A stretch of DNA of 64,000 nt from NCBI GenBank assembly GCA_021397845.1, contig CM038043.1, forward strand, positions 33,355,501 to 33,419,500. The letters are read 5' to 3'. Source of the stretch: Areca catechu (Eukaryota > Streptophyta > Magnoliopsida > Arecales > Arecaceae). The translations under genes were made by a program, and so were the position numbers. Shown here in pieces: positions 21,945 to 33,283 of the stretch; within the stretch, counting starts at the first letter, position 1; every line of letters starts with the position of its first letter. The notes beneath the pieces are model-generated. The model did no database searches, was not told the DNA's origin, and saw only the letters and a program-made list of their open reading frames with translations.

Positions 21945-23703
21945 TGATATGGAATGAAAGGGCGGGCTATGGATGCTTATGATGCAAGAAATTTCTTTTT
22001 TTTTTTCTTTCGGTTGATGAGTTTTTTTGTTATTTTTCTTAGGGTTTTGATTCCCGATCACAAGCAAAGGCAAGAAATAAGAAAGATGAGTAACGAAAAC
22101 TTACGCTAGCAGTTTAAAGCCCTAAAAAGTGAGAACGAGAATAGGACCCCGGGATTAAGAAACCCCGGTAGGACTAGCTCGAAATACAATACCTACTTAG
22201 GAGATAGAGAGAGCAAACCTCACACGTCTGAAGCACCCGGTGCAGAGATCACTCAACTCGGTGGATGCGGCCTGGATGCCCGAGCAGTCGAACCCGTGGA
22301 AGCACTGGCTTTTGGTCGGAAGGTCACAATGGCAAAGCCGACTGTCTCTGGTGCCCGAGATGCCAGGGAGGACCTGTAGGCAAACAAAATAAGGATCAGT
22401 GAGATGGGAAGATGCACGGAAAGGAACTGAGATAGGGTTGAGAAGGGGCTTCAAGCCTAGTGTCCGGCTGGATTTCGAAGTCGAAGATAGAGATAACTTG
22501 GGGCCTCGCACCCCGCGACATCCCGGAGGACGAAGGAATGTGGCCTCACACCACGCGACGTCCGGGAGGACGAAGGATTCGTGATGCCCTGGGGCGATGG
22601 ACAGGTGGCCTCACACCACTCGACATCCCTGGGGACGAAGGCAACTTCACTCAAACCTAGCCTAAGAGACAATGGTTGGAGGATGGAAAACTCAAACTTT
22701 TTTCATTAATCATTAAATATCTTTTACAATGAAGGGATTGGGTTCTTTAAATAGGCACCCAAGGCCCATTTGAATTCAAAATAACTCAAAACCCTTGAAC
22801 CCAAATTACAACCCCAAAAGTTGGCGCCCACATGGATGTGGCAAGATCTTCATGGCCGACCAAAAGGGAAGAGGAGATTGGCGTGGCATATGGGAGGGCT
22901 TGGAGAGGGGGATTGGCCTTTAGACTTCCTTCTTTGCATGCTCACTTTGGGAGGAAAACATGGAGCAAGGCTTGCTTTAAGGGATGTGTCTCCTTTTGAT
23001 TTCTTCCACGCCTAGATGGAGTGAGTTATGGCCGACCAAGGAGGGAGCTTTTAGGCATTGCAAATTTGATGGCTTGGAATGGGGAATGTGCTCCTTGACC
23101 TTCCTCTCTTGTGTGACTACTTTGGAAAGAAGGCTTGGAAAATGGCTTGCTTTGTGGCTTGGTCTCTTCAAGAATCTTCAATGCCCCATTTATTGATGGA
23201 TCATGGCATGATGTGGGGGAGGGAAGAGGGGGATGATGTCTCCTCCTTCCAAGGTCGCCCAAGAGAAAAAGGCATGGAGAGGGCATGTGGAATGCATGAG
23301 GGCACCTCCTTGTTTCCTTCCTTGGAAGCCCAAGTGGCAATTGATGTGGCGCCACATAGGTGGCTGAGGTGGCGCCATATAGGTGGCACATGTGTTGGCA
23401 TCTTTCCAAGTGAAAGAGGTGGGTTGGCCCACAAGGAACTTGACTTGGTCTTGAAAGCCAGGTTGACTTCAATTGGGCTTATCCAAACTCAGACTCAAAC
23501 CAAAAATAAATACAGGACCCATGACCTAAACTTGACCTAAATTGGTCAAGGTACAGGACTAAACAAACTTAGACTAGGTACATGACTAAAATTATAAAAT
23601 TACATTGGCTCATAGCCTTATTACAGGACTCACAGAAGTGGAACCATAATCTGAGATCCACAGAGGGTTGAGGAGTCTCTGTCGGATCCTGGTGCCCACA
23701 CTA
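21945..23703 (-). mobile_element. 5' LTR of chromovirus derivative 2
   Basis: It starts TGATATGGAATGAAAGGGCG and ends CCCACACTA before the GCAGG duplication. It matches the left LTR with scattered changes, including a small duplication of the TGGCGCCA-type motif near 23350-23390 absent from the other copy. Confidence 0.92.
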
Positions 23704-23708
23704 GCAGG

Positions 23709-24070
23709 CCTTCCTAAGATTGCATTATATGCAGAGGAAATTCGAACAACCATAAAGGTGAGGGAAAAAGTCCTTTGCTTCGGGTATTGTTCTGAGAGTT
23801 ACAGGGAGTATAATTTCTCCCTCTACTCCCATAGAATTTCTGCCAAATCCAGTTAATGGCATATGAATTCTTCATAGCTTATCAATTGGTAAGTTCATCT
23901 TGACAAAAATCATAAAGCAAGACTTCAGTAGAACTTCTATTATCAACCAAATCCTGTGTACATCATAATTTGCAATTATTGTAGAAATTACTATAGGATC
24001 ATTATGCGACGTCTAAACACCCTGTAGGTCATCATAAGAAAAACTAATGCTTCTTCAAAGCCTCTTGACA
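23709..24070 (-). pseudogene. Protease region of the Retand-like element
   Basis: The minus strand contains DPIVISTIIANYDVHR, LVDNRSSTEVLLYDF and, after stops, HMPLTGFGRNSMGVEGEI and NAILGRPA. This is the Tat protease region; VDNRSS stands where the active-site D-S/T/N-G-S is expected, with Arg in place of Gly. Several frameshifts and stops break it. It joins the RT linker at 19073 across the chromovirus insertion. Confidence 0.7.
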
Positions 24071-24200
24071 CTCCGGTCATCTTCATAATATGCTTGATGA
24101 ATCGATGATCTGTCGGTTGGCTATTGGTTTGGAAGCTCCATCCCATCAGCAATCATTCTTGGGTCGTTGATCTTGGCGCTGCTGCCTCAATTGGTCGAAT

Positions 24201-25691
24201 CTAGTTTTGGTTTTGGATGTATCTGTCCAAATAACCACATTTAATTAGATCTTCAATCTCATCCTTCTGTTTGATATACTCTTCTGTAGTATGTCCATGA
24301 TCACGATGGAATCGACAGTATTTGGCTTTGTTGCGCATAGCAGGTGGAGCTTTCATTGGCCTCGGCCTTTGGAGGAAATTTTCTTTCTCAATTTCCATCA
24401 GAGTTTTTTCTCTTGGAAGAGTTAGGGGTGTAAGTGTCAAATCCATTGACGTAGTTCCTACTGACCAAGTTCTTCAAACTCTGAACTTGCCGTTGAATTG
24501 GTCGGACTCCAGGAGATCGAAACTCATCTTCTTTGGAATTCTTCTTGCTCGGTGCTGATTTTCTTTCTACCTGTCATCGGCTCAAGGCTTGTTCTTCAGC
24601 CTAAGCATATTTTTGGACGCGAGCCAACAATTCTGAATAATTGGTCAGAAATTTTTTGTCTAAAGAGAATGTGAACCTGGAGGCTCGTACTCCCTTCTTC
24701 ATAGCTGACATTGCCACGTATTCATTGAGATCTGGGATTTCCAACGTGGTAGAATTGAATCTTATTATATAATCTCTCAAGGATTCTCCTTCTAGTTGCT
24801 AAATGAAGAATAAACTATTAAAGTTTCTTGGCATTCTTTTGCTTATTCTAAAGTGAGAGACGAATAACTTCTCCAACTGATCGAAAGAATGAATGGCATC
24901 CGACTGAAGGCTTGAATACCACATTTTCGCAGCCTTTTTCAGAGTTGCCGAGAAAGCAAGATAGTGAAGCACATCTGATGCTCCTTGGATCAACATGTAG
25001 GCTTTAAAACTACCCAGATGATCTAAGGGATCAATCGATCTATCATATGGTTCAACCTGTGGGATCTTAAAATGATGAGGAATCCTTTCCTCCATAATTT
25101 TCTTGGAAAAGGGAGGCAAAATATCGTACCTTGGTGCTGCATCCTCCGTCTTCTTCTGCTCTCCAAGTTTGGCGATCTGTAGTTCTAGTTTTCTGAATTT
25201 TTTTCAAAATCACTAGCCCTTCCAAGATTTGGAGTCTGAGCACTATCAAGAGTTGATTCACCAGAAGATGTTGAATAAGATCGCAGGCACTTTCCCTTGC
25301 CTCGCTTCTTAGTATGATGGTGAGAGCAGTGGTATTGCTTTGAAGGAGAATGTTGTCCTGAAGAATGTTGAGAAGGTGAGTGTCGTCTTGGACTAAGACG
25401 TCTGCTTACCTGGAGAGAAGATCGACGGCTATTCCTTGAAGTGGCAGGTCACAATGATTCATTCGCAACGACTTCTTGGAGGTTTTGAACTGCTGCAGTG
25501 AGCACTTCTATCTTATTCAAAAGAGTATCCAATCGTTCTTGATCCAGATTTCCAGCAGGAACAACACCCATTCCGTCATGAACTGGATCATTCTCTTTTG
25601 GAGAATGGAAATGAGGAATTTCTTCGATGGGAAGATTCCGGATCTTACCTTTTACCATGCTTTCTTTCAGATTCTTGAAAAACTCTTTCAC
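24201..25691 (-). pseudogene. Gag of the Retand-like element
   Basis: In order on the minus strand: MKEFFKNLKESMVKGKIRNL with the NKIEVLTAAVQNLQEVV helix; a basic SR-rich segment; HFKIPQVEPYDRSIDPLDHL to AKMWYSSLQSDAIHSFDQLE (the retrotransposon gag core); and YCRFHRDHGHTTEEYIKQKD (the zinc-knuckle-like region typical of Tat gag). Stops near 25450, 25060 and 24800 split it into four open stretches. The nucleocapsid motif is C-x3-H-type and incomplete relative to a classic CCHC. Confidence 0.8.
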
Positions 25692-25717
25692 TGAGTTTCC
25701 CTACCTGGTGCGCAATC

Positions 25718-26567
25718 CGTTGTGTCCAGATTACAATGACACTCGAGCTTGAATTAAACTTGCTGGAGTCAAATCCGATCAGTTGAATTTGCTATCCTTT
25801 CTCTATTCTTGATTTTGCTCTTCTTCAACTTCATACAAGTTTTGATGGAGAGAAATCTTCACGCTCGAGCTTGCCACCAAGTCTGGACTAAAACAGATCT
25901 GGTCTAAAGGAAAACTTGGCTAAAGGTATTCCCCCCAATCCTCCCCCTCTTTCTCTCCTCCATTGCTATTTATAGGCTACGACCCTAATTGAATCCAACT
26001 AAGATAGCTATAAATAGTTAGCTCATTAGTGGACCAGCACGTGGGATGATCGTTATCCATTATGTTCCCATAATCAACCAATCTGTTAGATTAGTCAATA
26101 TAATACCAAGGCTGACTTATTGCGTTAATATTAAACATCAATCAGCTTCGTATCTCTTAGTCATTGATCGACTTTACACCACTCAAATATTGGTCAGCCT
26201 CATGCACTTTGCACCTCTTGGGCATTGATTGGCTTTACGCCTCTTGGGAGTTGATCAGCCTTACACCTCTTGGGCAATTATCAGCTTTACACCTCTTGAA
26301 CGTTGATCAACTTTATACCTCTTGGGCGTTGATCAGCTTTATACCTCTCAAGCATTGATCAGCTTTACGCCTCTCGGGCGTTGATCGGATTTACTCCTCT
26401 TGGGCATTGATCAACTTTACACCTCTTGGACGTTGATCAGCTTTACGTCCCTGGGCGTTGATTGGCCTTGTGCTCCTTGGGCATCGATCGTCGATATATT
26501 ACTTGATTAACCAAGTTCAACCTCCATCAGATCAATATAAGTAGACCAAATGTATCATATCCCAACA
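25718..26567 (-). mobile_element. 5' LTR of the Retand-like element
   Basis: It runs from CGTTGTGTCCAG (TG lost at the inner edge) to ATATCCCAACA, matching 2102-2308 plus 7315-7985. The minus strand just inside reads GGATTGCGCACCAGG, the likely primer region. A minus-strand TATA box (TATAAATA) is near 25968-25975. The 26-bp minisatellite fills about 26165-26495. Confidence 0.88.
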
Positions 26568-27582
26568 ATATATATGCAAACATATGCATACATAAATATA
26601 TATATGCATGCATATACATGTACATGTATTTGTATATACGTGTGTATTAGATGGGTAAGAGAAAAGAATGTAGAAAGAAAATCATAGGCCAAAAAGAAAA
26701 AAAAGAAAAAAAAAGAAAGAAAGAACAAATGAAAAAAATACAAGGACCTTGTCTAAAAAGGAATGGCAAAAAATGAGAGAAGCTCTGACTCACCTTTGAT
26801 CCATAAATCATCCTTTGTAACAACCCAGCAAATCACCTAGAGAGGGCAAGCCAGAAGGTTATTAAGTGATGTGCTTGACCCCGCTTAAGTATAAATAACC
26901 TTGTTAACAAGCACCTGAAGTGGGGCTAAATAAAAACCTGGATGGATCCTCAAATGGTTCCTTTTATTGTACTCCTCTCAAATGGTTATCTATTAAAAAA
27001 CAGACCACTAATGCAGACAGGCAAACTTGGTAGAAGAAAAACAGAGCCAAAGAGAGGTTTCATCACAAGACAGATATGAATGCATTCAAATGTCATATCT
27101 TAAATAAGATAACGGGGAAACCAGTTCCCCGTTAAAATTTGCGATGGCATAATTTCCAAAATAGCATTGTCTGTCAACATGGAAAAAACTTGTATTATGA
27201 AAAAAAGGTAATTTCGTATCATTTTGGATGGCAGTGAAATTGAAGCCGTTTTTTGGAGGAAAAAAAAAAAAACAAAGCTAAATATCAGTGTAACAAAAAC
27301 CTGCAAATAATTGTAAAAAACTCTTAAAAGAAGTTACTTTATTTGCATAACTCTACCATAGAAAAATCATAAACATAACAAAATTTCAGAAAAACAAAAT
27401 AGAGAAATAACAGAGTACTTTATCTTAGAAGATGAAAAGGATGGGAACAAGCAAGTAGAGGCTCAGAATTGCCATTGATCCATCTTTCCTCCACTATTTC
27501 TCAAACAAATCATTGTAGCAAGCAGACCACGCAAGCTGCCAAGCAATGGTTACCAAAAAGAGAAAAAAACATTGGAGGGGTA
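26568..27582. repeat. Array unit A, left part (unidentified 1.7-kb host repeat)
   Basis: It begins with a TATG/CATA-rich microsatellite (26568-26650). Landmark segments then recur in other units: GACCTTGTCTAAAAAGG (26747), GATCCATAAATCATCC (26798), AGCACCTGAAGTGGGGCTAA (26912), CCAGTTCCCCGTTAAAATTT (27121), TTTATTTGCATAACTCTACC (27338) and AAGCTGCCAAGCAATGGTTA (27533). Matching sequence occurs from 44667, 56972, 57981, 59955, 60600 and 63426. No protein family is recognisable on either strand. Confidence 0.8.
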
Positions 27583-27994
27583 TGTTGATGCTAAATCACC
27601 TGGGCTGGAACTTCGATGGCGTCGGGCATCCTGCTTGCTCTTCTAACCGGGCTCCTGGGTGCTCTTCTTAGATGGACACCTGCAAAAGGTTCCTGGACCG
27701 GATTTCCAGTGGGGACACTCCGACGCTCAAGTCAGTGGGGTGGTCTAGGTAACAGAATGGAGAATTCAAAGAAGAGCATAGATGGAGAAATAAAGAGTAA
27801 TCAATTTGGCATAGTGTAGGCTTGATGGCCTTAGACCTTGCCTACCCTTAGAGGTCCCCTCTTATCCTTATTTATGGTATAGTTGTAATCGAATGGTGGT
27901 TATGGTAACTGAATGGTGGTTATGGTAATCGAATGTGGTTATAGTTGTTTAAATAGACCCCTTTGTTATGAGATCAGGTGATTGGACCATAACA
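27583..27994 (-). mobile_element. 3' LTR of the non-autonomous Tat-like element
   Basis: TGTTGATGCTAAATCACC to GGACCATAACA. A minus-strand TATA-like box lies near 27870-27880. It holds about three copies of a 19-bp repeat (GAATGGTGGTTATGGTAAC), against about eight in the other LTR. Confidence 0.9.
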
Positions 27995-28150
27995 CAGCCC
28001 CCCACTCCCGTGCTACCAATGAAATGCTTGGCTTTTTCGGCGAAGGGAGTAATTTTATCTCTTCGATCTTGATATTGCCATAAACAAATAACAGCCTTTG
28101 CACTTTGTCGATTGGCCAATTAGGTCCACCTTTGTGGTTTTTGTTGGTAA

Positions 28151-28450
28151 TAAGGTAGGCTGGTCAGGCCCGCCTCGGCATGTCATCGGATTCACCATTA
28201 GGGTAGGCTGATTAGACCATCCCTATGCCTTTATTGAAATAAGATAGGCTAGTCAGGTCCGTCTTGGCACGTCATCGGATTTACCATAGGGTAGACTGCT
28301 TAGGCCATCCCTATGTCTTTGATTGATAGTAAGGTAGGCTGGTCAAGCTCGCCTCGACTTGTCATCAGATTTACCGTAGGGTAGGCCGCTTAGGCCATCC
28401 CAGTACCTTTGATTGATTGTAAGGTAGGCTGGTCAGGCCCATCTTTGTAA
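28151..28450. repeat. About 90-bp tandem repeats in the non-autonomous element
   Basis: AAGGTAGGCTGGTCAGGCCC-type starts recur at about 28151, 28242, 28331 and 28421, each followed by GTCATCGGATTTACC and TAGGCCATCCC. Three full copies and a partial one, moderately diverged. Confidence 0.85.
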
Positions 28451-28469
28451 GTTTCAATGGACTCAATAG

Positions 28470-29420
28470 CCTTTAGTGGGCCTTCATGGGCCTTTGTGGG
28501 CCTTCATGGGCCTTTATGGGCCTTTGTGGGCCTTGATCGATCCTGTGCGTTGATTGGCTTTGCGCGTAGATGGCCTCGCATGTAGATGGCCTTGCACCTC
28601 TTGGACGTTGATCGACCTTGCATCTCTTGGACATTGATCAGCCTTGGATCTTGATCGGCCTGGGGTGTTGATCGGCCTTGGGCATTGATCAACATCGTGC
28701 CTTGATCGGCCTTGTGCCTTGATGGGCCTTGCACGTAGATGACCTCGCATGTTGATCGGCCTTGCACCTCATAGACGTTGATTGGCCTTACACGTAGATC
28801 GGCCTTGCACCTTAATCGACCTGGGGCGTTGATCAGCCATGCACCTTGATCGGCCTTGAGCATTGATCGGCCTTGCACCTTGATGGGCCTTGGGGTTGAT
28901 CAGCCTTGCACGTTGATCAGCCTGGGGCGTTGATCGGCCTTGCACCTTGATGGGCCTTGGGCGTTGATCGGCCTTGTGCCTTGATTGGCCTTGGGTGTTG
29001 ATCAACCTTGCACCTTGATCGGCCTTGCACCTCTTGGGCGTTGATCGACCTTGCACGTGGATGGCCTTGCATGTTGATGGCCTTGCACCTCTTGGACATC
29101 GATCGGCCTTGGGCGTAGATAGCCTTGTGCCTCTTGGGCGTCGATCGACCTTGCACATAGATGGGCCTTAATCGACCTTGCACATAGATGGGCCTTGATC
29201 GGCCTTACCTTGATGAGGTAGGCTTTAGTGGGCCTTTTCTTAGGCTTTCCTTAGGCTTCAGTGGCCTTGATAAGGTAGGCTTCAGTGGGCTTCATCTTGG
29301 GCTTCAGTGGGCCTTGATAAGGTAGGCTTCAGTGAGCCTTTTCTTGGGCTTCAGTGGACCTTGATAAGGTAGGCTTCAATGAGCCTATTCTTGGGCTTCA
29401 GTGGACCCTAGTGGATGGAT
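28470..29420. repeat. GATCGGCC minisatellite and adjoining repeats
   Basis: From about 28540 to 29210, units of roughly 20-30 bp built on GTTGATCGGCCTTGCACCT are repeated tens of times. To the left are short GGGCCTT(C/T)(A/G)TG units (28480-28530). To the right (29210-29420) are five units of about 55 bp with GATAAGGTAGGCTTCAGTGG. Open frames here, full of GRSTPKADQ-like repeats, are by-products of the repeat. The GATCGGCC core resembles the 26-bp repeat in the Retand-like LTR. Confidence 0.85.
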
Positions 29421-29539
29421 CGGTACTCTATTTGATGGCATCCAGGGCATTCTTTAGCTCATCATTTTCTGAGAGCTGGGAGTTAACTCCACCGTACTCC
29501 AGGAGAGACTGGTGATGGTGAAGGCCATTGGGAATCCAA

Positions 29540-30540
29540 ACTTCACATTGTCATTAGCATCATAATATCATCCAACGAGGTTGACACCAACATCACTGCC
29601 ATCTTTGAGAGCAGCATCACCATGCCAAAGCACCCGCTGGTTGGCCAGTAGTTTCCCGGATCTCTGTGGGCTCTGATCCGAGCGGAGAGCCGAACTGTCC
29701 CTGGTAATACGAGCAATCTCCATGAGGGCCATGGTAGAACGGTGGTGTACTTTGCCTGAGCCCTTCTCGAGGAGGATGGTGAAGCAAAGGAGGGCACGGG
29801 ACTCGATAATGTTATTACAGATGGCCGGGTTGTTCTTGGCCAACTGCCATAGCACCTTCGCCGCCATGGCCTCCATCTCAGCCTTGGTGGCTAGGTCCTC
29901 CACCTCCCTCCTCTTGGTCCCAAAATCGGAGGGCAAGTTGGGCTTCCAGGAAGTGGCACCGCCGTCGGCAGTTACAGCGACGGGTTTGGAGGATTTGGCA
30001 GAGGCTATGGTGGTTGGATCCAGAATGGATCTGGGACTGTGCATTAGGCTTTCGGAATTGGCTGCTATCATTGTCTTCTCGTATGGTATAGGAATTGGCA
30101 AGTTGGTTGTTCGAGGTGGTGGCGAGGACGATAGAATGGATGGACATGGCCTTGTTGGAGGGGATGATGGAGCACCTGCTGTGCTCCTCGACAGTCTCAA
30201 AGGCGAGGTAACTGACAAGAAGGTGGATGATGTTGCTCTGGGAGAACAAGTCTCGGCAAGCGGAGTAGTTGGCGGCGAGCTCGACAATGGTCCAGGCGAC
30301 CGCCGCCTGGGCACTCATTGGACCCCCGTCCTTAAGGAGCTTGGTGAGGATGGAGCATATGCCAGCATTGAGAATGCAGTCGATGCCCTTCGGGTCACGA
30401 CCGAGGAGGCCGAGGGCACGGGCTGCATTCTCCTGGCCATCGACCCGACCCTCCTTGAAAAGGTAGAGGAGGTGCCCCATGCCATCCTTGATGGTGAGCT
30501 TGGCATAGTGCCGGCCAGGGAGGCTAGGGCAGAGAGCCAT
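29540..30540 (-). pseudogene. Captured fragment of an ARO (armadillo-repeat-only) gene
   Basis: The minus strand from 30540 encodes GQENAARALGLLGRDPKGID, then AQAAVAWTIVELAANYSACR, DLFSQSNIIHLLVSYLAFET and VEEHSRCSI. After a frameshift near 30100 it continues EAMAAKVLWQLAKNNPAICN and SRALLCFTILLEKGSGK, then TMALMEIARITRD. These segments are in the order found in plant ARO proteins, which regulate polarised growth such as root hairs and pollen tubes. The homology covers a middle-to-late part of that family. The N terminus and the end are missing and no introns are seen. It lies inside an LTR element on the element's own strand, so it is likely a captured transcript or gene piece. It could not make a full ARO protein. 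Confidence 0.82.
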
Positions 30541-31601
30541 GGGTGTTGATCGGGCTAAAAGCTAAGAGTCTACGATTGTCAGGCCGGAGAAGATGCCAAG
30601 CATTTGTGTTCATCAATTGACCATGGAGAAGAAAGACCAGACCAGGGGGCCCTGTGGTCATCTCGTGAGTGTCGATCCATGCCAAGTAGAGGTGAGATGG
30701 GATCTTCAACATTTATCATTGTTTGTCCAGCCATGGAGAGGAGAAATCGAGCCAGGGGACATCGTGATTGCACCGATCATGATAGAGGTCGGAGCCAATC
30801 TAAAGCCGAGGCAGCTATCGATTGCGGCAGAAGATCGATTGTGGTGGTCGTTGGGCCAGGGGGAGAGACCGTGCTAGAGTCTCCCATGGTACCAGCTCGA
30901 ATGGAGGGAAACTGAAGTGGGATTTGCTGACGATCTAGAGGGCACCAATGGTGATGATACAGAGATCGGAGGACAGCGATGATTACATAGTCAAGGAGTT
31001 GGATGGCTAGCTTGGGCTCCTCGTCGGCTTATCATGTCTTTCGCTTCCGATCGCCAGTACACCCATCGCCTGCGCTGTTGCTGGATTCCGTCGAAGGGTC
31101 CCAGTAGCTGCAATGGTGATGGTGACTGTTGATTTCCTCCTCGCCGGACCCATCCTTGTCGGTGTCACTATGGGTCACGATGGCCAGGCCATTCTCAAAG
31201 ATCGGTGGCCTCTCGGAGGCAGCGGTGAGCGTCTGGCCATCGACTTGGTCGGGCGGAGGGTTCGCCTAACGGGACTTCCTCTTTTGGCTGCCAGAGGAGG
31301 CGTCACCATTTGGGTCGAACTCCATCGGAGGATCCCACCAGCTGCACTGCCACCAATGGCTGCTGGCATCCTCCTTACCATCAGAGCAGTCCTGGTTTGC
31401 TCCTTCCTTTTCCACTTGCCTTTTTTTTTCCAACATGCTTCTTTTCTTCTTGTTTCTCGTCCTCGTGGGCATGGATCTGGAGGAGGAAGAGCTTGATGGA
31501 GCCATCGGTATCGTCCTCCCTGTCACCTTCTCCATCTTGTATTTCTTGAATTTCTCCTTCACAAGAGGGGGATAACAAGACCCCAACCTGGAACACCAAT
31601 C
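30541..31601 (-). other. Internal sequence of the non-autonomous element, 5' part
   Basis: This is relatively GC-rich sequence between the captured ARO piece and the 5' LTR. A minus-strand frame at 31586-31266 starts close to the LTR, where gag would begin, and is lysine-rich then acidic, but I recognise no family. Part of it may be more captured host sequence. Overlapping frames on the plus strand look like shadows. Confidence 0.4.
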
Positions 31602-31841
31602 TATTGATGCTAAATCACCTGGGCTAGAACTTCGATGGCGTCGGGCATCCCGCTTGCTTTTCTAAACATGCTCCTGGGGCTCTTCTCGGATGGACACCTG
31701 CAAGAGATCCCCGGACCGGATTTCTGGCAGGGGACACTCCGATGCTCAAGTCAATGGGGTGGTTAAGCAACAGAATGGAGAATTCAAAGAAGAGCATAGA
31801 TGGAGAAAGAAAGAGTAATCAATTTGGCATAGTGTAGGCTT
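31602..31841 (-). mobile_element. 5' LTR of the non-autonomous Tat-like element, first segment
   Basis: TATTGATGCTAAATCACC aligns with 27583 onward. It is interrupted after GGCTT (31837-31841) by the SIRE-like copia element, and resumes at 42694. Confidence 0.9.
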
Positions 31842-33283
31842 TGTTGCCCAAAAATGGAGCCTAAGAGGGGGGATAAATTAGATCTTTCAAAAATTAAAAC
31901 AATAATATGCAGGCCTTGTAATGTTTGTGAACAATGTGATTAATGCGCTAAAGTATATGCAATGGAAAACATTAAATAGAGTGCAGGAAATAAAGTGCAA
32001 GTAATAAAAAGAGACAATCACACACAAACATTGAGTTTTATAATGGTTCGGTGCACTCCAAGCACCTACGTTCACTCCCCAAGCTTCCCTTGGGAAAATC
32101 CACTATAATCTCTTCAAAGATTATAGCCAACTTATTTTTCAAGGCTCACAAGTCAAAATCTAAGTTGGTTTTGTCACCTAGGCTCACCAACAAACCTTAC
32201 AACTTGTTTTGGCTTTGGGATCACAAGTAAAACCTTAGTTGGTTTTGAACCTTTAGCTCACCAACAACCTTACAACATACTTTCAAGACCCTTGAAAGCT
32301 AGATCAACAAGAAATAAATTCAGAATACAAGAATGAAAGCACAAGCAAACTCTCTTCTAGAGTGGAATGAGGAATCTTTGAAGCTCTTTGATAATTGCTT
32401 GATGTGACTTGACTTGGAATCTTCTCAAGAACACTATTGGGAAGATGAAATGAAAGGAGTGTAGGCTTTTTCAGATGAATCTCTCTTTTTTAACTTTTGG
32501 AAGTGGAGTTCTTGAAGAATGTCTTTGTCTCTTGGATATTTTCTTACTTCTCTTTCTTCTCTTGCTTCATGAATGAGTTTAGTGAAGCTTAAATACATCA
32601 AAAACCTCCAAAAAACTGTTTAAGACCATTAGAGATCAAAAACTAGCCGTTAGGAGCTGAAAAATATCAATTCAGGCTATCAGAAAATAGATCCGTTGAA
32701 GCTGTCAGAACCTAAGTGTCGATACTTGGCTGTCAGGTGTTGACACTTGGTTTCCAGGTGTCAATACTTGATTCTCAGGTGTCAACACTTGATACAAAAA
32801 TTCTCTAGAGGCATGTTCTGTATTTTCAAAAAAATCTTAGGACTTGAGTCGACACTTGGAATTCTAAGTATCAACACTTGAGTTTCAGGTATCGACACTT
32901 GAGTTCTAGGTGTCGACACTTGGCATGCCACTGAAAGATTCTGCATGCCAAATGCTGAAGTATCGACACTTGGGCTCTCAGGTGTCTATACTTGGTTCTG
33001 CAATTTCCAAAAACAAGTGCCAAATATGCCAAAAACTTAAAGATATTCAATGAAACTTAAATGCAACTTTTGTAAACCAAAATTGAACCCTTTTGTTGTC
33101 TTTTTCAGTGGAGAAGACTTTTCAAATCACGAAAAATGCTTTGCTTCAAAGCATGCCATGATACTCTAATTTTGAGAATTTGAGATGCTTGATTCCTGAA
33201 AACTCATAACTACATTTTAAACATTAGTACAAAATATGTACTCAATGTTTGTTAATCATCAAAATCACGGGGTAGAGCCAACA
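31842..33283 (-). mobile_element. 3' LTR of the SIRE-like element
   Basis: TGTTGCCCAAAAATGG to GTAGAGCCAACA. It contains an array of TGTCGACAC-like motifs at about 32708-32995, many decayed to TGTCAACAC or TATCGACAC, and the ACCAACAACC/GGCTCACCAA blocks at 32160-32280. Confidence 0.92.

Larger units (their letters stand above)
19074..23703 (-). mobile_element. Chromovirus (Ty3/gypsy) deletion derivative 2
   Basis: LTRs at 19074-20823 and 21945-23703 flank only about 1.1 kb, and GCAGG is duplicated at 19069-19073 and 23704-23708. The minus strand next to the right LTR has TTTTTGGTATCAGAGCAT, an initiator methionine tRNA site. Inside are a gag-like remnant and the integrase C terminus with chromodomain; everything between is missing. 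The layout mirrors derivative 1 although the LTRs are a different family. The outer end of the right LTR reads CACTA, with TA where CA is expected. Confidence 0.92.
2102..26567 (-). mobile_element. Tat/Retand-like Ty3-gypsy element with antisense genes, three nested insertions
   Basis: The outer edges are TGTTGTGTCCAG at 2102 and ATATCCCAACA at 26567, flanked by ATATA at 2097-2101 and 26568-26572. The target lies in a TA-rich run, so that duplication alone would be weak, but the two LTRs match each other over their length. Gene order on the minus strand from the right is 5' LTR, gag, protease, RT, RNase H, a second RNase H, integrase. Two plus-strand genes and the 3' LTR follow. A second RNase H and antisense ORFs downstream of pol are known traits of the Tat/Retand group. 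Internal stops and frameshifts show it is not autonomous now. Nested insertions at 2309-7309, 8434-10003 and 19074-23703 account for about 11 kb of its length. Confidence 0.85.

Noticed and set aside
28504..29183. Minus-strand frames with repeated GRSTPKADQ/CKAIHVQ-like peptides
   Set aside because: They are translations of the GATCGGCC minisatellite in several overlapping frames, not a protein gene.
29722..30549. 275-codon plus-strand open frame
   Set aside because: It is the antisense shadow of the captured ARO fragment; the minus strand carries the recognisable protein motifs.
31113..31586. Open frames on both strands near the 5' LTR of the non-autonomous element
   Set aside because: No family recognised on either strand and the frames overlap; noted only as unassigned interior sequence.
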